Source: Ignavibacteriota bacterium (lineage in GTDB: Bacteria; Bacteroidota; Ignavibacteria; Ignavibacteriales; Ignavibacteriaceae). From it: a stretch of DNA of 64,000 nt. Positions 10,894 to 19,991 of this stretch are shown here, one piece after another (within the stretch, counting starts at the first letter, position 1; the number at the start of each line of letters is the position of its first letter). The position numbers and the translations under genes were made by a program. Below the pieces are notes generated by a model, which ran no database searches, was not told the origin of the DNA, and saw only the letters and a list, made by a program, of their open reading frames with translations. The DNA lies in NCBI GenBank assembly GCA_013285405.1, contig CP053446.1, forward strand, positions 3,767,001 to 3,831,000, given 5' to 3'.

Positions 10894-13500
10894 TCACTTA
10901 ATTAAAATCATCTTTTTTGAACTAATATATTTCTCAGCGATTAGCTGATAAATATAAACACCACTTGAAAGATCACTTGCATCAAACTGAACTTCATACC
11001 TTCCTGCTTGCTGAATTTCATTAACTAACACTTTAACTCTTCTGCCAAGTATGTCATAAATTACAAGATTTACTAAAGTCCCTCCTTTGAAGGGATTTAG
11101 GGAGGCAGGCAGATCATACTTTATTGTTGAAATTGGATTGAAAGGGTTAGGATAATTTTGTAATAATAAAAACACTGAAGGACGTTCTATTATTACACAA
11201 ACAATTTTAGAGTATTCAAAACTTCCATCGTAATCAACCTGTTTAAGGCGATAAAAATAATATCCTGGTTCATTTGTAAAGTCTACAAAAGTGTAAGAAT
11301 GCTCTTCTGTTGTCGTCCCGTTGCCATGTACAAAACCGATGCGTTGCCAAACTTGGCTATCAGATTCACTTTTTTCTACCTCAAATCCTTTGTTATTAAT
11401 TTCACTTGCGGTTAACCAACTAAGAATCACTTTGTTATTAATTGTCTCGCTGTAAAAAGATATTAACTCAACCGGGACATAAGTTGAATCGTAATATTTC
11501 ATTATCAACCCTAATTCTCCAACGGCATAACCAGAACCAGAATTCAATAAATTTAATCCTGTTATTCTGACACCATTAAGTTCTGTGAACTCAAACCAGT
11601 TTTCTCCTCCGTCAGTAGAACGATAAGTCTTATATCCAATTATGAAAATAGTGCTGTCTTTGTATGTACTAAGTTTTGCAATACTAAAACCTGTGAGATT
11701 CTGATTCTGAACCCAGATAACTCCTCCATCTGTGGTTTTATAAAGTTTATTACTTTCAAGTAAAAAACCATTTTGATAATCTATGAAAAAAACATCCCTG
11801 GATTGCCCAATATTAATATTTAATTGCTCAATCCAGTTTTGTCCACCATCTTTTGTCTTAAAAGGCCTGGCATTCCCATTTGCAGTCCATCCATAAAGAG
11901 AATCAACAAAATAAATACTGCTAAATCCTATACTAAGTGGTGCATTCAACTGAGCAAACCAGTTATCTCCTCCATCTGTAGTTTTGAGTATCCCACCTCG
12001 GCTTGTCACCGCCCAACCAGTTGTTGGGTTAATAAAAAAGATTTTTCTTATTTGTCCAATCGTGTCAGAAAGTCCCGTTCTGTTTATCAGATTCCAGGTT
12101 ACTCCTGCATCAGTTGTCTTCAGTATTCTGCTCGGTGCTCCTCCAACAAAACCCGTCAAACTATCTGTAAAGGTTAAACAGGCTAGGGTTGTTGTAAATA
12201 AATTTATAGGGAAGTTGGGTATTCCTGACCAGCTTTCTCCTCCATCTGTTGTTTTATAAACAGGTCCTCCTATCCACGTTCCTCCTGCTATGTATCCTGT
12301 CATCTCGCTTGTAAAAAACACATCAGCAAAGTTGTCGTTTATTATCATACGTTTCCAGACATCATAACTTCCTTCTGCTTTCCATAATTTTAATCCTGTT
12401 CCTGTATTGTATCCTGTTCTTCCTTCTTCAATATATTGTAATTCATATTCTCCTATTCCTCCTGTTATTGTCCAGTTTTGTCCACGGTTTGTTGTCTTCC
12501 AAATTCCTATGTTACTCATTACCACGTAACCAGTATCAATACTTATATATTTAATACAGTTCACTTCACTTGTTGTCATCATTCCTCCGGTTACCCACGT
12601 GTTCCCACCATCACTGCTGTAAATGTTTTTTGCCGGATAACTTGTTCCTCCATAACCTGCTGCTGCTATGTGCAGCGAGTCTATTACATCAATACTAAAT
12701 AATGGATAAGCATCTCCGGCTTGTATTATTTCCCAGTTGGTTCCTCCATCGGTTGTTCTCAAAACTTTTCCGTTGGCTGCTATAAATCCATAATTCTCAT
12801 TCATAAAATCTATCCACCAATAATCAGATGTATAACCGGGTGTTTCTATATTTTGCCAAGTTTGTCCGCCGTCTGCTGTCTTGATAAGTGAGTTTGCATT
12901 TCCACAAGCCCAGCCAAGTGTATCGTTTATCATTTGCAATCCCCACAAGTCGCCGGTTACATTGCTTGTAACTTGTGTAAATGTTTCTCCGCCGTCCGTT
13001 GAGCGGAGTATAAGTCCACCAAATCCACTTGCAATTACAATCTGTCCGTCATAACTTCTTACTTTAAGTATTGGTGTTGTTGTGTTTGTTTCGCTTACTG
13101 TCCAACTTGTGCCTCCATCAGTACTCTTTATCAATGCACCGAGATCGCCAACTGCCCAACCTGTGCCTGCCTGTCCGGTAGGCAGGTCTTTATTTACAAA
13201 ATTAATTCCCAGATAATCTACTCTCGGTACTTTGGGATTTAACTCTGTCCAAACTCCTGTGCTTACTAAAGGAAATAATTTTCTCTTTTCTTCATCAAGA
13301 TTCTTTCCTAAATATTTTTGTCCGTAACTCTGGTAGTTTTCACTCAACTCAATTCCTCTTCGGTACTGGACAGGTTTTTCCCGCAAACGGGGCAGGTCTT
13401 TTGTTGTGTCTTGCTGTTGTGCAGTAATAAAACAATTAAACAATAAAACAATTATTAATGTTGTTTTTCCAGTAAGGAGGGATTTCATTGCGTTCAACAT
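10894..13500 (-). CDS. T9SS-secreted Ycf48-like beta-propeller protein, array copy 1
   Basis: An 868-residue secreted protein. A signal peptide (about 5-28) is followed by around a dozen Ycf48/BNR-like repeats with the TTDGGxNW signature, which should fold as one or two beta-propellers. Then comes a fibronectin-like segment beginning PVELISF and a C-terminal T9SS type A sorting domain (NYPNPFNP, then SSGVYIYQL, ending KKMILIK). Such domains send proteins through the type IX system to the cell surface. The N-terminal 400 residues are almost identical to copy 2, whereas the C-terminal half differs. Two palindromic elements lie in frame: seven codons (LPTGQAG) near residue 110 and eleven codons (ASLNPFKGGTL) in the sorting domain. 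Ligand or activity unknown. Confidence 0.88.
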   Translation of the reverse strand: MLNAMKSLLTGKTTLIIVLLFNCFITAQQQDTTKDLPRLREKPVQYRRGIELSENYQSYGQKYLGKNLDEEKRKLFPLVSTGVWTELNPKVPRVDYLGINFVNKDLPTGQAGTGWAVGDLGALIKSTDGGTSWTVSETNTTTPILKVRSYDGQIVIASGFGGLILRSTDGGETFTQVTSNVTGDLWGLQMINDTLGWACGNANSLIKTADGGQTWQNIETPGYTSDYWWIDFMNENYGFIAANGKVLRTTDGGTNWEIIQAGDAYPLFSIDVIDSLHIAAAGYGGTSYPAKNIYSSDGGNTWVTGGMMTTSEVNCIKYISIDTGYVVMSNIGIWKTTNRGQNWTITGGIGEYELQYIEEGRTGYNTGTGLKLWKAEGSYDVWKRMIINDNFADVFFTSEMTGYIAGGTWIGGPVYKTTDGGESWSGIPNFPINLFTTTLACLTFTDSLTGFVGGAPSRILKTTDAGVTWNLINRTGLSDTIGQIRKIFFINPTTGWAVTSRGGILKTTDGGDNWFAQLNAPLSIGFSSIYFVDSLYGWTANGNARPFKTKDGGQNWIEQLNINIGQSRDVFFIDYQNGFLLESNKLYKTTDGGVIWVQNQNLTGFSIAKLSTYKDSTIFIIGYKTYRSTDGGENWFEFTELNGVRITGLNLLNSGSGYAVGELGLIMKYYDSTYVPVELISFYSETINNKVILSWLTASEINNKGFEVEKSESDSQVWQRIGFVHGNGTTTEEHSYTFVDFTNEPGYYFYRLKQVDYDGSFEYSKIVCVIIERPSVFLLLQNYPNPFNPISTIKYDLPASLNPFKGGTLVNLVIYDILGRRVKVLVNEIQQAGRYEVQFDASDLSSGVYIYQLIAEKYISSKKMILIK
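11073..11105. repeat. 33-bp palindromic element in frame in the sorting domain of copy 1
   Basis: On the coding strand CTAAATCCCT, a 7-base loop, then AGGGACTTTAG can pair with one bulge. The same 33-bp element, differing at a few bases, occurs at 43134-43166 at the homologous place of another T9SS gene. It encodes ASLNPFKGGTL, is absent from array copies 2-4, and is a multiple of three. Confidence 0.75.
13166..13186. repeat. 21-bp palindromic element in frame (LPTGQAG), copy 1
   Basis: Arms CCTGCCT and AGGCAGG flank a CCGG-centred core; all 10 positions pair if G-T is allowed. On the coding strand it adds about seven codons (LPTGQAG) between D and TGWAVG, where the fifth T9SS protein has no insertion. 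Confidence 0.85.
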
Positions 13501-13560
13501 TTTCTCATCTCTTCATAATGTTATTTTTTAATTCCATTTTAAATTAATGAATTTCCCTAA

Positions 13561-13926
13561 CTAAGCTACAAATCTATTATCCAGAAAATATTTCCAGGCG
13601 TGTTTTGTTGGTGTAACTGCGTTGTTTGCATTGTTAACGCTGTCTTGTATTATATCTGTAACTTGCACAATTTTTACTCGGTGAGTCTCGCCGTCTATGA
13701 TTATGTCTTGGTCAAATAAACTGTCCAAGGTGACAATGTTAGATTCGGGAATGCCTCGGGCATTTTGGTAGTAATCTTTTACATCAATTGATGTTTGATC
13801 AAGTGAGTTATATACAACAAGAACACGATTGGCATCAGGAATCCCTGCAAAGGTTGGTGTTTGTGCTTCAGCTATATTAAAGCTGAAAAGAAAAAGTATA
13901 GAAAACAGTAAAAATGAATTTTTCAT
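13561..13926 (-). CDS. Small secreted protein, truncated TIGR03790-like N-terminal domain, copy 1
   Basis: About 121 residues from an ATG at 13924-13926, which has AGGGAG seven bases upstream; an in-frame start 12 codons earlier lacks this. A signal peptide (to about residue 21, AEAQ) is followed by NRVLVVYNSLDQTS, DVKDYYQNARGIPESNIV and a final HAWKYFLDNRF. The pattern resembles the start of TIGR03790-type proteins as I recall them, which are several hundred residues long, so this is either a domain fragment or a stand-alone mini-protein. It begins about 50 bases after the stop of copy 2 and precedes copy 1. Its protein is identical to the copy at 16585-16950. Function unknown. Confidence 0.65.
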   Translation of the reverse strand: MKNSFLLFSILFLFSFNIAEAQTPTFAGIPDANRVLVVYNSLDQTSIDVKDYYQNARGIPESNIVTLDSLFDQDIIIDGETHRVKIVQVTDIIQDSVNNANNAVTPTKHAWKYFLDNRFVA

Positions 13927-13977
13927 TTTGCACTCCCTTTTTTTAAGTGATGAAATCCGCAATGAGAGCGGAGTTAA

Positions 13978-16524
13978 TTATTTGAGTAAAACCAACTTCT
14001 TAACATCATAAAATCCTTTGTCTGTTGTCATTTTATAAAAGTAAACTCCAGAAGCAAAATCGTTCAATTTAACCTCTAGATTATAAATTCCTTTTTCTTT
14101 TTCCTCATTTAATATTTGCTTTACAAGTTCTCCATTAATTGAATAAAGGTTGATTTCAACGAAAGATTTTTGGGGAAGAGTAAAAGAAATATTTGCTATT
14201 GGATTGGCAGGATTGGGGTAATTCTGAGAAAGATAGAAGTTGAGAGAAGATATTTCTATCTCTATTATGGTTGAATATTCAAAAGTTCCATTAAAGTCAA
14301 TTTGCTTTATCTGATAATAAATTTTGCTGCCGTATATTTTATGGTCAATAAATGAATATTCACTTTTTTCAGTTGTTGTGCCAGCGCCTCTAACAAATCC
14401 TATTTTGACCCAGTTATTATTGTCGTAAGATCGAAATAATTCAAATCCGAGGTTATTTATTTCGGTAACGGTAATCCAACTTAAATGAATTTTATTATCA
14501 GTATACTCCGCAGAGAAATCTATTAGTTCAACTGGAATATAGGTTGTATCGTTATAACTTAAAACCAAACCTAAGCTGCCAACCGCATAGCCTTGTATGT
14601 TAGTTGGTGCATAGAAACTATTAATACCTGTTGGTACATCATTGGTAAATTCATACCAGGTATTACTGTAATCGTTTGTTATATAGTATTGCGAAAAACC
14701 TATAATAACCCAATGAATAGGATCTGGGAAAAAATAAAATTTACGGGCACCTATAACCTCTGGAATTCCTGTCCAAGTCAAACCTCCATCAATTGTTTTA
14801 AACAAAGAATTGTTTATTGAAGAATATTTTGCAAACCAACCGCTATCCGTATTAGTAAAGTAAACGTCATCTGAATTCCAAATAATTGTATTTGTTTGTT
14901 GAATCCAGTTATTACCTCCATCAGTTGTCTTATAAGGTCTTCCACCTGATACCCAACCATATAAAGTATCGGAAAAATTTATACTAGTAAAATGAACGCT
15001 CGCTGGAGCTGTAAACTGTGTAAACCAGTTTTCACCTCTGTCTGTAGATTTATAAATTACATTACTTCGTACTGCCCAGCCAATTTCCTGGTTTACAAAA
15101 AATATTTTTCCTGCTCCGCCCTGTCCTCCATTAGGAACGTACCACGTTACTCCACCATCAGTAGTTTTATTAATTTGGTAGCTTCCTACAAAACCTGTAA
15201 GGCTATCCAGAAATAATAATTCGTTACCACTTGGTGCTCCATTTACAACATTCCAACTGATTCCGCTATCGTTAGTTTTGTATAAACTGCCATATTCGTA
15301 GCTTGGACTTACAACAAATCCTTTCTGTTCGCTTGTAAAAAACACATCAGCAAAGTTGTCGTTTATTATCATACGTTTCCAGACATCATAACTTCCTTCT
15401 GCTTTCCATAATTTTAATCCTGTTCCTGTATTGTATCCTGTTCTTCCTTCTTCAATATATTGTAATTCATATTCTCCTATTCCTCCTGTTATTGTCCAGT
15501 TTTGTCCACGGTTTGTTGTCTTCCAAATTCCTATGTTACTCATTACTACATAACCAGTATCAATACTAATATATTTAATACAGTTCACTTCACTTGTTGT
15601 CATCATTCCTCCGGTTACCCACGTGTTCCCACCATCACTGCTGTAAATGTTTTTTGCCGGATAACTTGTTCCTCCATAACCTGCTGCTGCTATGTGCAGC
15701 GAGTCTATTACATCAATACTAAATAATGGATAAGCATCTCCGGCTTGTATTATTTCCCAGTTGGTTCCTCCATCGGTTGTTCTCAAAACTTTTCCGTTGG
15801 CTGCTATAAATCCATAATTCTCATTCATAAAATCTATCCACCAATAATCAGATGTATAACCGGGTGTTTCTATATTTTGCCAAGTTTGTCCGCCGTCTGC
15901 TGTCTTGATAAGTGAGTTTGCATTTCCACAAGCCCAGCCAAGTGTATCGTTTATCATTTGCAATCCCCACAAGTCGCCGGTTACATTGCTTGTAACTTGT
16001 GTAAATGTTTCTCCGCCGTCCGTTGAGCGGAGTATAAGTCCACCAAATCCACTTGCAATTACAATCTGTCCGTCATAACTTCTTACTTTAAGTATTGGTG
16101 TTGTTGTGTTTGTTTCGCTTACTGTCCAACTTGTGCCTCCATCAGTACTCTTTATCAATGCACCGAGATCGCCAACTGCCCAACCTGTGCCTGCCTGTCC
16201 GGTAGGCAGGTCTTTATTTACAAAATTAATTCCCAGATAATCTACTCTCGGTACTTTGGGATTTAACTCTGTCCAAACTCCTGTGCTTACTAAAGGAAAT
16301 AATTTTCTCTTTTCTTCATCAAGATTCTTTCCTAAATATTTTTGTCCGTAACTCTGGTAGTTTTCACTCAACTCAATTCCTCTTCGGTGCTGGACAGGTT
16401 TTTCCCGCAAACGGGGCAGGTCTTTTGTTGTGTCTTGCTGTTGTGCAGTAATAAAACAATTAAACAATAAAACAATTATTAATGTTGTTTTTCCAGTAAG
16501 GAGGGATTTCATTGCGTTCAACAT
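13978..16524 (-). CDS. T9SS-secreted Ycf48-like beta-propeller protein, array copy 2 (mosaic)
   Basis: An 848-residue protein with the same plan as copy 1: signal peptide, TTDGGxNW propeller repeats, a PVELIDF fibronectin-like segment and a T9SS sorting domain (NYPNPANP to KKLVLLK). It is a mosaic. The N-terminal 400 residues match copy 1 with a single substitution noticed (H for Y), while the last 80 residues match copy 3, and the middle is unique. It carries the in-frame LPTGQAG palindrome. The small secreted gene follows its stop by about 50 bases, suggesting a shared transcript. Likely surface-exposed; ligand unknown. Confidence 0.88.
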   Translation of the reverse strand: MLNAMKSLLTGKTTLIIVLLFNCFITAQQQDTTKDLPRLREKPVQHRRGIELSENYQSYGQKYLGKNLDEEKRKLFPLVSTGVWTELNPKVPRVDYLGINFVNKDLPTGQAGTGWAVGDLGALIKSTDGGTSWTVSETNTTTPILKVRSYDGQIVIASGFGGLILRSTDGGETFTQVTSNVTGDLWGLQMINDTLGWACGNANSLIKTADGGQTWQNIETPGYTSDYWWIDFMNENYGFIAANGKVLRTTDGGTNWEIIQAGDAYPLFSIDVIDSLHIAAAGYGGTSYPAKNIYSSDGGNTWVTGGMMTTSEVNCIKYISIDTGYVVMSNIGIWKTTNRGQNWTITGGIGEYELQYIEEGRTGYNTGTGLKLWKAEGSYDVWKRMIINDNFADVFFTSEQKGFVVSPSYEYGSLYKTNDSGISWNVVNGAPSGNELLFLDSLTGFVGSYQINKTTDGGVTWYVPNGGQGGAGKIFFVNQEIGWAVRSNVIYKSTDRGENWFTQFTAPASVHFTSINFSDTLYGWVSGGRPYKTTDGGNNWIQQTNTIIWNSDDVYFTNTDSGWFAKYSSINNSLFKTIDGGLTWTGIPEVIGARKFYFFPDPIHWVIIGFSQYYITNDYSNTWYEFTNDVPTGINSFYAPTNIQGYAVGSLGLVLSYNDTTYIPVELIDFSAEYTDNKIHLSWITVTEINNLGFELFRSYDNNNWVKIGFVRGAGTTTEKSEYSFIDHKIYGSKIYYQIKQIDFNGTFEYSTIIEIEISSLNFYLSQNYPNPANPIANISFTLPQKSFVEINLYSINGELVKQILNEEKEKGIYNLEVKLNDFASGVYFYKMTTDKGFYDVKKLVLLK
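16190..16210. repeat. 21-bp palindromic element in frame (LPTGQAG), copy 2
   Basis: Identical to the element at 13166-13186 and at the same codon position of array copy 2; it lies within the 1.9-kb repeat, so it was probably copied with it. Confidence 0.85.
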
Positions 16525-16584
16525 TTTCTCATCTCTTCATAATGTTATTTTTTAATTCCATTTTAAATTAATGAATTTCCCTAA

Positions 16585-16950
16585 CTAAGCTACAAATCTA
16601 TTATCCAGAAAATATTTCCAGGCGTGTTTTGTTGGTGTAACTGCGTTGTTTGCATTGTTAACGCTGTCTTGTATTATATCTGTAACTTGCACAATTTTTA
16701 CTCGGTGAGTCTCGCCGTCTATGATTATGTCTTGGTCAAATAAACTGTCCAAGGTGACAATGTTAGATTCGGGAATGCCTCGGGCATTTTGGTAGTAATC
16801 TTTTACATCAATTGATGTTTGATCAAGTGAGTTATATACAACAAGAACACGATTGGCATCAGGAATCCCTGCAAAGGTTGGTGTTTGTGCTTCAGCTATA
16901 TTAAAGCTGAAAAGAAAAAGTATAGAAAACAGTAAAAATGAATTTTTCAT
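16585..16950 (-). CDS. Small secreted protein, truncated TIGR03790-like N-terminal domain, copy 2
   Basis: Same 121-residue product as 13561-13926. The start at 16948-16950 is preceded by AAGGAG, which changes to AGGGAG in copy 1 by a single base in the leader. It begins about 50 bases after the stop of array copy 3 and ends 60 bases before copy 2. That two identical small frames stay open suggests either recent duplication or selection; the sequence cannot distinguish them. Confidence 0.65.
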   Translation of the reverse strand: MKNSFLLFSILFLFSFNIAEAQTPTFAGIPDANRVLVVYNSLDQTSIDVKDYYQNARGIPESNIVTLDSLFDQDIIIDGETHRVKIVQVTDIIQDSVNNANNAVTPTKHAWKYFLDNRFVA

Positions 16951-17001
16951 TTTGCACTCCTTTTTTTTAAGTGATGAAATCCGCAATGAGAGCGGAGTTA
17001 A

Positions 17002-19494
17002 TTATTTGAGTAAAACCAACTTCTTAACATCATAAAATCCTTTGTCTGTTGTCATTTTATAAAAGTAAACTCCAGAAGCAAAATCGTTCAATTTAACCTC
17101 TAGATTATAAATTCCTTTTTCTTTTTCCTCATTTAATATTTGCTTTACAAGTTCTCCATTAATTGAATAAAGGTTGATTTCAACGAAAGATTTTTGGGGA
17201 AGAGTAAAAGAAATATTTGCTATTGGATTGGCAGGATTGGGAAAATTTTGAAATAGTTCATACTCTAAAGGAACTGAAAAATAAATTTCTATTTCTTCGC
17301 TATAATTATATGTACCGTCAAAGTCTGTTTGCTTCAGTCTGTAACAATAAACTCCTGACTCAGTTAAAATATCTTTGTATGAATAGTAATTAATTTCCGT
17401 AGAGTTTCCTTTACCTTCAATAAAATCTAAATCAATCCATTCCTGCTCATTCAGTTTTTTTCTTTGTATATAAAAACCTCTGTTATTAGTTTCGGTAGCA
17501 GTAGTCCATTGAAGGTTGGTTTCATTTTCGTTTAACCAACCTTCAAAGTTTATTAACTCTACTGGAACTGTTTCATCATAGTATTTAAAGATTAAACCCG
17601 TGTTGCCAACCAGGAATCCAGAATTAACAGCAAATAAGTCGATTGTCATCCTCCATCCTTGATTGGCTAGTTCAGGGAATTCAGTCCAGTTAATACCCGC
17701 ATTTGTTGTCCTATATACCCTATCACCAGTAATGAATATATTCTCTGAATCAAAATAACCAAATCGTCCAGATCCGAAACCAGTTAGTAATGAATCTAAA
17801 GTCCAATTTATACCTCCATCAATAGTCTTATAAAGCTTATTCCAGTCTAATAACCATCCATTAAGTGTATCTTTAAAATATACGTCATCTGTTTGATAAA
17901 AGTTTAAATTTGTTTGTTCAATCCAATTCTCTCCTCCATCTGTTGTTTTAAATGGTCTTCTATTAAGAATAGAAGCCCAGCCATATAAGGAATCTATAAA
18001 ATGAATACTTGAAAAATATCCAGCACCTGGTGAATTTAATTGCACGAACCAGTTTTCTCCCCTGTCTGTTGTTTTCATAATTTGTTTACTCTTAATTGCC
18101 CAGCTAATTAATTGAGTTTGGGAGAAAAATTTTATGATTGCTCCAATAGTATCTGTTAATCCGGTTATATTTGTTAAATACCAGTTTTCTCCGCTATCAA
18201 TTGTCTTATATATTTTCGGTCTTGATACACCTATAAAACCATTTGAACTGTCAAGAAAATTCATTGCATCCATATACAAAATTTGATTGTAAGGGAATGT
18301 CAGTAAGGTATCTAAGGTGTATCCTCCATCGTTTGTCGTGTATATAAGGTCCTTACTGTTTATTATACCCTTATACTCATCACTAAAAAAAATATTAAGT
18401 AAATCAGCATTTACAATTGTTCTACTCCAGTTTTCACCTTCATTTGTGGTTTTTGCAAGAAGCATTTTACCTCCGGTAACAAAGCCCTTTTCTTCTGTTG
18501 GGAAAGATAAGTTTGTTGTCAATGCTTTTGAACTTCCTAGATTAAGATCAATAATTTCATACCAACTAACACCACCGTTAGTAGATTTATAGAAGCCGCC
18601 TGAAGATGCTAAACATCCTTTTACTTCATCCATAAATTTTATTTTATTTATTTCCGGTGCACTTATTCCTCCTCCTCCTGCATACAACCAATTATTACCG
18701 CCGTCGGAAGTATAAACAACCTTTCCAGCAAAGCCCCCTGCAGATGCTCTGAGTGTATCAATAGCATAAATTGTGTAGAGACTTCTCGTATCTCCAGCTA
18801 TTTGTGTTATCCAGCTTACTCCACCATCTGTTGTTTTCAACACAATACCCGAACTTGTGCACATATAACCAAATGATGTGTCAATGAAACTTACATCCCA
18901 GTATGGTGCAGTTGGATATGGCATAGATTGTTGCACCCAGATTAATCCGCCATCAGTTGTTTTTAAAGCAGTTCCTCTTTCTCCTACCATCCATCCAATC
19001 TCATCGGTTATCATCTGCAGATTCCAGATGTTTCTTGTCGTCGGGCTTGACAACTGGATCCACGTTTCTCCTGCATCTTCTGAGATTATAATTATTCCTC
19101 CATCGCCTGCTGCTATAACTCTTTGTCCGTTATTTACTGAAGCAACTGTTCTTAATGTATTTTCAACTCCGCTTTCATACCATATCCACTTCTGTCCTCC
19201 ATTCGTTGTTTTAATTACTGCACCGCCTTCGCCTACTGCCCAGCCGGTGCCTGCCTGTCCGGTAGGCAGGTCTGCATTTGCAAAATCAATTCCCCAATAA
19301 TCCACTCTTGGTATTAATGGATGAACTTCAGTCCATACCCCGGTAGATTGAAGTGGGAAGAGAGAATAGTCACGAGTTAATCCAGGCTGTACAGATCGTT
19401 CCTCTTGCTGGGCATAGTTCATCGAAGGTAATAATAGTAAGACAAGCAGCAGTGAGAGGAGAAAATTAAATTTCAGGGATTTTTTGTTAAACAT
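17002..19494 (-). CDS. T9SS-secreted Ycf48-like beta-propeller protein, array copy 3
   Basis: An 830-residue protein: signal peptide (MFNKKSLKFNFLLSLLLVLL, cleaved near NYAQQ), around a dozen TTDGGxxW repeats, a PVELINFEGW fibronectin-like segment and a type A sorting domain. The N-terminal 330 residues are nearly identical to copy 4, not to copies 1 and 2, while the C-terminal 80 residues match copy 2. It carries the in-frame LPTGQAG element. A small secreted gene follows. Confidence 0.88.
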   Translation of the reverse strand: MFNKKSLKFNFLLSLLLVLLLLPSMNYAQQEERSVQPGLTRDYSLFPLQSTGVWTEVHPLIPRVDYWGIDFANADLPTGQAGTGWAVGEGGAVIKTTNGGQKWIWYESGVENTLRTVASVNNGQRVIAAGDGGIIIISEDAGETWIQLSSPTTRNIWNLQMITDEIGWMVGERGTALKTTDGGLIWVQQSMPYPTAPYWDVSFIDTSFGYMCTSSGIVLKTTDGGVSWITQIAGDTRSLYTIYAIDTLRASAGGFAGKVVYTSDGGNNWLYAGGGGISAPEINKIKFMDEVKGCLASSGGFYKSTNGGVSWYEIIDLNLGSSKALTTNLSFPTEEKGFVTGGKMLLAKTTNEGENWSRTIVNADLLNIFFSDEYKGIINSKDLIYTTNDGGYTLDTLLTFPYNQILYMDAMNFLDSSNGFIGVSRPKIYKTIDSGENWYLTNITGLTDTIGAIIKFFSQTQLISWAIKSKQIMKTTDRGENWFVQLNSPGAGYFSSIHFIDSLYGWASILNRRPFKTTDGGENWIEQTNLNFYQTDDVYFKDTLNGWLLDWNKLYKTIDGGINWTLDSLLTGFGSGRFGYFDSENIFITGDRVYRTTNAGINWTEFPELANQGWRMTIDLFAVNSGFLVGNTGLIFKYYDETVPVELINFEGWLNENETNLQWTTATETNNRGFYIQRKKLNEQEWIDLDFIEGKGNSTEINYYSYKDILTESGVYCYRLKQTDFDGTYNYSEEIEIYFSVPLEYELFQNFPNPANPIANISFTLPQKSFVEINLYSINGELVKQILNEEKEKGIYNLEVKLNDFASGVYFYKMTTDKGFYDVKKLVLLK
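18431..19494. repeat. About 1.06-kb direct repeat shared by array copies 3 and 4, unit A
   Basis: The 5' third of copy 3 matches 21409-22472 at an offset of 2978 bp, with scattered substitutions and a more divergent signal-peptide region. It extends about 18 bases upstream of the start codon. Ends are approximate. Confidence 0.75.
19250..19270. repeat. 21-bp palindromic element in frame (LPTGQAG), copy 3
   Basis: Same 21 bases as at 13166-13186, at the homologous codon position of array copy 3 although the surrounding sequence is quite different from copies 1 and 2. This suggests insertion before the two subfamilies split, or spread by conversion. Confidence 0.85.
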
Positions 19495-19575
19495 ATAAAT
19501 ACCCGTGATAATTGCTGATTTAATTTTAAGAAATTAATTTTTGAAACGCAAATAATGATGTTATAGTAACTTCTT

Positions 19576-19591
19576 GAGACTTCTGAAAAAT
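19576..19591. repeat. 16-bp dispersed repeat GAGACTTCTGAAAAAT, copy 1
   Basis: Exact 16-base match to 30046-30061, both in non-coding DNA. It lies in the 153-bp gap (19495-19647) between array copy 3 and the third small gene, where nothing else was recognised. Confidence 0.6.
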
Positions 19592-19647
19592 CAGGTTATA
19601 AAGCCAAAAATACTTTGAATTAATTTTTTTCTTTTTTTTATGAGTTT

Positions 19648-19980
19648 TTATTCAACGATTATATCAGCTATTACTTCTTTAACATAGTGCCAGCCCCCAT
19701 CTCCCTGTAATGTGGTGTCAACTATCTCTTCATTATTCCAACGGAATTCACAGCCGTAAGAAGCAGGATCAGACAATGTGATCGGAACAATATTTATCGG
19801 ATCTGGGATACTTCTTTTCTCAACATAGTAATTTTTTATTTTAAGTGAAGTTGAATCACCATTCATTGGGTTGGTATAAACTACTAAAACTCTTTCAGGG
19901 CTTGGAATTTCATCGGTAGTTTGAGCAAAAATTAATATAGATAGGAGTAATATCTGAGAACAAGTAAATAAAATTTTCAT
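19648..19980 (-). CDS. Small secreted protein, truncated TIGR03790-like N-terminal domain, copy 3 (divergent)
   Basis: A 110-residue protein with a signal peptide (about 1-19, LIFAQ) and the same core pattern as the other two small genes: ERVLVVYTNPMNGDS, KIKNYYVEKRSIPDPINIVPI. The rest diverges and ends GWHYVKEVIADIIVE. A GGGAGAGG stretch lies just before its ATG. It starts 11 bases after the stop of array copy 4, so the two are very likely co-transcribed. Activity unknown. Confidence 0.65.
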   Translation of the reverse strand: MKILFTCSQILLLSILIFAQTTDEIPSPERVLVVYTNPMNGDSTSLKIKNYYVEKRSIPDPINIVPITLSDPASYGCEFRWNNEEIVDTTLQGDGGWHYVKEVIADIIVE

Positions 19981-19991
19981 AACCTCTCCCG

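Larger units (their letters stand above)
12305..14217. repeat. 1.9-kb direct repeat, unit A
   Basis: Near-identical to 15329-17241 at a constant offset of 3024 bp; by eye I counted about five mismatches. It covers the 5' 1.2 kb of array copy 1, the spacer, the small secreted gene and the last 240 bp of copy 2. Both ends stop inside coding sequence, as expected for a recombination or gene-conversion tract. Confidence 0.9.
15329..17241. repeat. 1.9-kb direct repeat, unit B
   Basis: Second copy of the repeat at 12305-14217. It covers the 5' part of array copy 2, the second small secreted gene and the 3' end of copy 3. Exact recombination between the units would remove 3024 bp and leave intact reading frames. 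Confidence 0.9.

Noticed and set aside
11824-12702. Plus-strand open frames opposite array copies 1 and 2
   Set aside because: They are antisense to repeat-rich coding DNA and recur in each copy only because the repeats do.
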